The notes below the pieces were generated by a model, which saw only the letters and a list, made by a program, of their open reading frames with translations, was not told the DNA's origin and did no database searches. From NCBI GenBank assembly GCA_025403435.1, contig CM046354.1, forward strand, positions 19,160,424 to 19,224,423: DNA of 64,000 nt, read 5' to 3'. This stretch comes from Artocarpus heterophyllus. Lineage: Eukaryota; Streptophyta; Magnoliopsida; Rosales; Moraceae. Both the position numbers and the translations under genes were made by a program. Positions 58,898 through 64,000 of this stretch are shown piece by piece (within the stretch, counting starts at the first letter, position 1; every line of letters starts with the position of its first letter).

Positions 58898-61551
58898 TTC
58901 AACATACCTCGTTATTAACATCTGTTAGACCTTCTTATTGTAACAAGAGTTTTCATGAGAATACCATATGTAAAAACAAACTTAAAAATTATCATAAAAC
59001 ATATTCTCAAAACTTTTTTTGTAAACTTTTATCATGTTGTAGGTAAGGATGTACTTACTTGACTTGCTTGCTTACTAAACCTTAAATCGTGTAACATTGC
59101 AGCAGTTCTTAGTGTGCACGCTTTTTAGAGTGTTCATGTCAATCTTTCATATAAAACATGAATTAATATTCATGTTCATGATATCATTTAATATCATATT
59201 ACATCATCATACATCATTCTTAACGAAACAAAGCATCTTTGAGTAACAAACATGCACTTAAAGTCATGAAACATAGCTAACATACATAAACATCACATAA
59301 ATTTTATTCTCATGAAATTATTAATCTAAAATACCTTTTTTTAATTTTCAAAACATTCAAGTAAATATGCTAATAATAAAATATGATGACCTTTAAGGTT
59401 TTATAACCCTATATCTTTCAATTTACATTCAACTAGAGCATGAAAAATTGTAGGAATAAAGTTAATATGTATATATAATATCTAGATTTTTCTTTAGCCA
59501 TAAAAATTTCATTTGTTAATTAAAATAAATCATGTGTTCAATACCATAAAATCTGCCAATAAAGTCTGAGCAATGAGCAGTCCTAATTAAAAATTATATA
59601 TTAAATTACATATGCTATAAAATAATTTATAAAAATTTTTACACAAAAAGTTATAGCATATTCAAAATTTTGTTTCAAATAAATTCAGAGGAATTCAAAA
59701 CACACTTTCGAATTCAGAGTTAATATTAACATCAGACATGCTAAACGGCAAATATGTTTCATTCAAACATTGTTATAAAATAATATATATATATATATAT
59801 GATATGCTTCTGAAATTTTTATGTGACATGCTTAACATATAGATATAAGCTAGAAAAATAATAACTCATGCAAAACACATTTAAAAGTATGATTTATTAT
59901 CTCATGAATTACAAAGAATATATCAGGAAGACATTTGTAACCACTAAGTACTTGAAAATCAACAAATTTTATCTTAAAATATAATAAAATTATGAAGCTA
60001 AAAAATTATAGGCATTTAGTTAACATATCAAAATGACTTATAATTTTTTATAGAATCAAAAGACGCTTTTTGCCTCATAAAACGGACTCTACAAAGCACA
60101 AATTCAAATCTGTCAGCAAATAAAATTTCATAAGCAGTGTTTGATTGAAAGCTCATAGCCCTAAAAATATTTTGAATAAAAATTTATAAAAAATCCTAGA
60201 CATTCCTAACATATATATACACATCATATCCAAAAATTGCAGAAAAATAAAATTATTTGATTTCAAAACATTACTAGTAACCTTACTCCTGATAAACCAA
60301 AAACCCTAAAATTCTCTTATCACATTCCAACAACAAAACCTTATTTTCATGAAATTTTATGATATCACATGAACATAACTGCTTTCAACCATAAGATAAT
60401 ATTGTTATAATCAAAGTAATAACCAAAATAATTTATTTTGCATACAAACATGCATGCATACACATTTACAACATAAAAGAATATTTTTCTTACAAAGTTT
60501 GTCACAAAACAATATATATCAATCATAAAAATTCAAAATTATGAAAACTTTTACGCCAATCCTTACATTCTTATGTTTTCTTCAACAAATACGAAGACTT
60601 GCAAATAAAATCTCCAAAAAGAGTTCCTTCTACTTTGGCTTAAAAGTAAATAAGAGTAATGAATTCTTTGAGAGAGAGAATCTTGAAGAAAACAAAATTC
60701 TAAACTAATGGCATGTGAGGTTTATGAAAGAAAAGAGAGCATAAAAGCATGGAAGAAATATGAAAAAAAAATAGAGATAAGAATAATATGTGTACTTGAA
60801 ACCACATATTTATAGGCATAAGTAACCCTAGTCTTAGTCTAATTAGGTTTCCCTTTTTTTTATGAGTGTAATCTTAATCTAATTAGGTTTTTTTTTTCTC
60901 TTTCTTTTTCTTTTTCGTTTTTTTCTCTTTCCTTCACGACTTCTACTGTTTTTCTTTCTTTTTATTCTTCATTTCACATTTATATGATATATATAATATA
61001 ATATAATATAACATAATATAAAACGATTATACATTATATATAATATAATATAATATAATTTAATTTAATTTAATTATAATACATAATTATTTACATACAA
61101 TAATAATATTTGCACCCATGACCTTTAAAAAATATTAATTTACACATTATCCTTTTAGACACTTTATATTATCCAGTTTTTTGATACGATAGTAAAAAAT
61201 ATTACACATGTAATTATCATGACATCATAAATGTTATATAAGAAAATATACAATAAAATTCATGTCATTCTTAAGAATATAACTCTAGGGCTTATATAAC
61301 TCTCGAGCATTATAAAGATTATAAATTTAAAGTAAGTTGAAACTTAATAAAATAAATAAATATTTTAAGCTTATCATCATTTTTTTTTTGACATGAACAT
61401 CCCAAACACATCAATCCCTCATGGCCGTCACTTATGATATTACTAAACAAAAAGTTAATTTACTTAACATAAATAATTGTAGCACTTAAAATTTCACATT
61501 CTAACGTTAAATTAATGTAAGTATCTATAGAAGAAAACGACAGGCGTTACA
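58157..61551 (-). repeat. Chromovirus LTR, left copy (3' LTR), complete
   Basis: About 3,395 bp between TGTAACACTC and GGCGTTACA. A minus-strand TATA box (CCTATAAATATGTGG, about 60801-60815) marks the promoter. It contains TA microsatellites at about 58275-58296, 58869-58898 and 59782-59800. There are no genes. Confidence 0.8.
60801..60815 (-). promoter_or_regulatory. TATA box of the chromovirus LTR
   Basis: CCTATAAATATGTGG on the minus strand, about 740 bp from the LTR's 5' end. The corresponding segment is deleted in the right LTR. Confidence 0.65.
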
Positions 61552-62000
61552 ACTCTTCCCATCTTATAACAGTTTCGTCCTCGAAACTCTTAACAACTGC
61601 AAATACTTGGCTCTCATATAATCCTCGCATTCCCACATAGCCTCTTCTACTTGGTGATTTTGCTATAAAACTTTGACCAAAGAAATTTTTTTATTCCTTA
61701 AAGTCTTGGTCCTAATCTCATATCTTTTTTCCATGTAGCTTCTCTAATCTTTTGATTTCCCAATTTCTTTGACTATATAAATGTCTTTGTTCCTTAATAT
61801 TTTCTTTTTCCATCCAAGGACATAGTAGGGTTATCCCTGTAAATTATATTCTTTCAAACTTCTCATTCTTTCTTTTTGGACAAGTGAACATGAACCTGGT
61901 ATGTACTTCCTTAGCATGTGAACATGAAAAACATTGTGTGAAAATTCAGGGTATTTCATCCTTCCCTCCTTCTAAGGGTTTCATCCTTGATATATGTATA
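61552..62000 (-). pseudogene. Chromovirus integrase C-terminus and chromodomain remnant
   Basis: Read on the minus strand, HNVFHVHMLRKYIPG (near 61950-61905) is the end of the integrase region. ISLVKVL and NHQVEEAMWECEDYMRAKYL (near 61690-61595) resemble the end of the chromodomain of Ty3/gypsy chromoviruses. Stops and frame changes interrupt it. The polypurine tract AGATGGGAAGAGT follows and abuts the LTR at 61551. Confidence 0.75.
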
Positions 62001-63407
62001 ATAATGAATATGTAGAGAAATTTCTAATCCTTTTCTTTAGCATTCTTTCTTTTCACATAAAAATTTCTTCAAAAATAATGTCTATTGAAATTCATCATAC
62101 ATTCAACTTACAATATCATATATGGTGTTTAAATTCTCTTCTTGCCTCTCTGTTTATCATCCTTCATAGAAGTATAAATCTAAGTGCAACATTAATTCTC
62201 CCTCTTTTCTTTATATCTTACATTCCATGTATGTAAACTTGTCTTTAATCACATGCCAAAAGAGAATTTTATTCTAGGAACTCTTTACTCCATGATATAC
62301 AAATGATTTTAAAATATTCATATTTAGCTTCAAGATACAGAAAAACATCTGGGCCGTTTGGTATTGTCTTTAAAATAGGTGAAAATGTTTTTGTTTTGAA
62401 AAATGAGAATTTTTTTGAGAATTGTATTGAGAGTGTTTTTTAAATTTTTGTCTTGAAAAGTATGTGAAAATATTTCCAAAAATTATGAGAACAAAAACAA
62501 ATAGGACATATGCTCTAATAAATCTACTAGCATATCCCCTTATTCACTAAATAGCCAATCGTGTTTATAACATTGAAAGTACACCATACTTGAAACTTCA
62601 TTTTCTTTTCTCCAAAACTCATAATAGACTACTAGACATTGCTTTTGAAATATCATGTATCACTATAAAAATTTAGGCTTATTCTATAATCTTGTTCCAT
62701 AATTTCCTCAATCAATATCCTCTAAAAGAAAATAATAATCTCACATTTAATCTCTAGTCTTTTGTAGTTATAATTATAGAATACTCCATTGAAGTCTTTT
62801 CTAATACAAAGGTCATCCATAAAAAGAACTACTATGTGTGATCTTTATCATACCATCTTATGAACCATTTAATTTGCTAGAATGTTATCATAAATAATTT
62901 TCTCCCAAAATTGATCCTCACTGAGCCTCAAACATTCACATAGTTAATCCTGTTGATAACATGCACATTTCAAAATGTCCTTCACTTAAAAGTTTACTAT
63001 AGAGATCTCACATATGACCTTATAAAGTTCTTTTTTTTTTTAAATCTTGTATAATTCTTAAACCTTTTACAAAATCTGATACCATAGCTGTCATTACACT
63101 TCTCTTGAGCTACATATCATTCATCAACTCCTCTGTAAAATTTTTCTCCAAGAAAGATAATATAATCACATAATTAACTTCTTGTCACAAAACTTCTTGA
63201 ATATCAACTATTCCATTATATATAAATAATGAGACAAAGATTACTTCTTGCTCCGAGTAATAAAAGTTTGGGTTTCATAGACTCCTAAGTAATTTGGTTA
63301 TAATCATAACAAATCTATTCTAAGATAATATACTAAAAGAGAAGTTTCTTATACTTCCTTGGAGGACATGAAACTGGTGTGTGTCAAGGTGCATTGGAAA
63401 CAAAAAA
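62001..63407. other. Degenerate internal region of the chromovirus
   Basis: I recognise no gag, protease or RT motif in this AT-rich stretch, which should hold several kilobases of pol in a complete element. A MITE-like end, GGGCCGTTTGGTATTGTC, occurs at about 62352, with a possible partner AAACAAATAGGAC near 62505, so another small transposon may be inserted here. Confidence 0.5.
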
Positions 63408-63421
63408 CCGCTCTGATACCA
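63408..63421 (-). other. Chromovirus primer-binding site (initiator tRNA-Met)
   Basis: The minus-strand sequence TGGTATCAGAGCGG lies five bases inside the right LTR. Confidence 0.85.
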
Positions 63422-63426
63422 TAATC

Positions 63427-64000
63427 TGTAACGCTCCCTTATGGGTGCCACATGAGATGTTGCTTTTACCGTTAAACTTAATAATTACCAATAAAAAGTT
63501 TGAAACAATCAACAATACTCAGAGAAATATTCCAAGAAACACATGCATATATATATATATATATATTTGATAAAGTAAAACTAAGAAACCAAAATCTAGC
63601 AACACAAATTTTTTTATTCAACACAATTTTTTTATTCAACAAAACATAAGTTCAAAAGTGCATATCACAAATAGAACTAAGTCTCAAACAAATAAAAATA
63701 CGGAACATAATATATTAAATTTTGTTTGAGTTTAAATTCTTTTCATGACATGACTTCGTTTCTAATCCAACACCCCTTGCACACACGCCCATCCTTGTCT
63801 TCCATCCTAGTCAACTTGCGTCTTATCCTTATTTGCAACATGATATAAATTATAATATAATATAATTTAGTTATAATACATAATTATTTATATACAACAA
63901 TAATATTTGCACCCATGACCCCAAAAAAAAATCAATTTACATATTATCCTTTTAGACAATTTATATTATCTAGTTTTTTAATACCATAATAAAAAATGTT
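63427..64000 (-). repeat. Chromovirus LTR, right copy (5' LTR), partial and internally deleted
   Basis: Bases 63427-63840 align with 58157-58548. The sequence then jumps to the segment matching 61045-61210 (TTTGCACCCATGACC and beyond). About 2.5 kb, including the TATA box, is therefore missing. The junction is at AT-rich sequence shared by both sides. It also has a 22-bp duplication near 63605-63640. It continues past the window end. Confidence 0.8.

Larger units (their letters stand above)
58157..64000 (-). mobile_element. Gypsy chromovirus (Tekay/Del-like) with deleted internal region, truncated by window edge
   Basis: Directly repeated LTRs start at 58157 (TGTAACACTCCC) and 63427 (TGTAACGCTCCC). 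A tRNA-Met primer-binding site abuts the right LTR and a polypurine tract abuts the inner end of the left one, so transcription would run on the minus strand. The left LTR is complete at about 3.4 kb, a size typical of the Tekay/Del lineage. Only 1.9 kb of internal DNA remains, carrying degenerate integrase end and chromodomain sequence. Gag, protease, RT and RNase H are absent. The right LTR runs off the window. Confidence 0.8.

Overview
This window is nuclear DNA from a flowering plant, most likely a eudicot. Genes are split by AT-rich introns with GT..AG borders, intergenic DNA is very AT-rich, and much of the window is plant transposable elements of several superfamilies. I cannot name the species. 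There is no operon, no prokaryotic gene, no CRISPR array, and no tRNA or rRNA gene that I can support. Layout: the left edge carries only the first coding exon of an EDR2-like PH/START-type gene on the minus strand (1093-1245). About 1.3-12.3 kb is gene-poor and holds a SINE candidate, a long LTR-like sequence (from 5788) and a non-autonomous hAT element with a perfect target duplication (9736-10789). A complete eight-exon gene for ribophorin I (oligosaccharyltransferase subunit 1, short OST1B-like form, 473 aa) lies on the minus strand at 12505-16834. Next come a repeat-rich stretch (16.9-19.8 kb, with a 45-bp minisatellite), a solo LTR with perfect AAACC duplications (19812-21697) and a long foldback element (22.4-23.2 kb). 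A complete four-exon BTB-NPH3 gene (630 aa, closest in my recall to Arabidopsis At3g44820) lies on the plus strand at 23878-27266. A full-length, nearly intact Ty1/copia element occupies 28221-33945; its LTRs contain a striking array of GC-rich palindromes upstream of the LTR TATA box. A broken DUF177/YceD-like gene piece, split by a second hAT insertion, is at 35035-36041. Three F-box copies sit at 39-44.5 kb: a C-terminal fragment, a copy with a nonsense codon, and one intact 340-aa gene. The last two form a roughly 1.7-kb inverted repeat facing tail to tail. From 46 kb on there are almost only transposons: a second, decayed copia element (46691-51709) inserted into a degenerate repeat array, another foldback element (53.6-54.4 kb), a decayed PIF/Harbinger element (from 55137) and a gutted chromovirus-type gypsy element with 3.4-kb LTRs that runs off the right edge. 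Living genes: only OST1B and the BTB-NPH3 gene look complete and functional by exon structure; the minus-strand F-box ORF is also intact. They do not form a pathway: OST1B acts in ER N-glycosylation, while the BTB-NPH3 and F-box proteins are probable substrate adaptors of CUL3 and SCF ubiquitin ligases. Most of the unusual signal is structural: palindrome arrays in an LTR promoter, several hairpin-forming repeats, nested insertions with readable target duplications, and nonsense codons consistent with CAG to TAG change in a recently inserted retrotransposon. I found no convincing undescribed multi-gene system. The palindrome-array LTR and the inverted F-box pair are the best candidates for follow-up.
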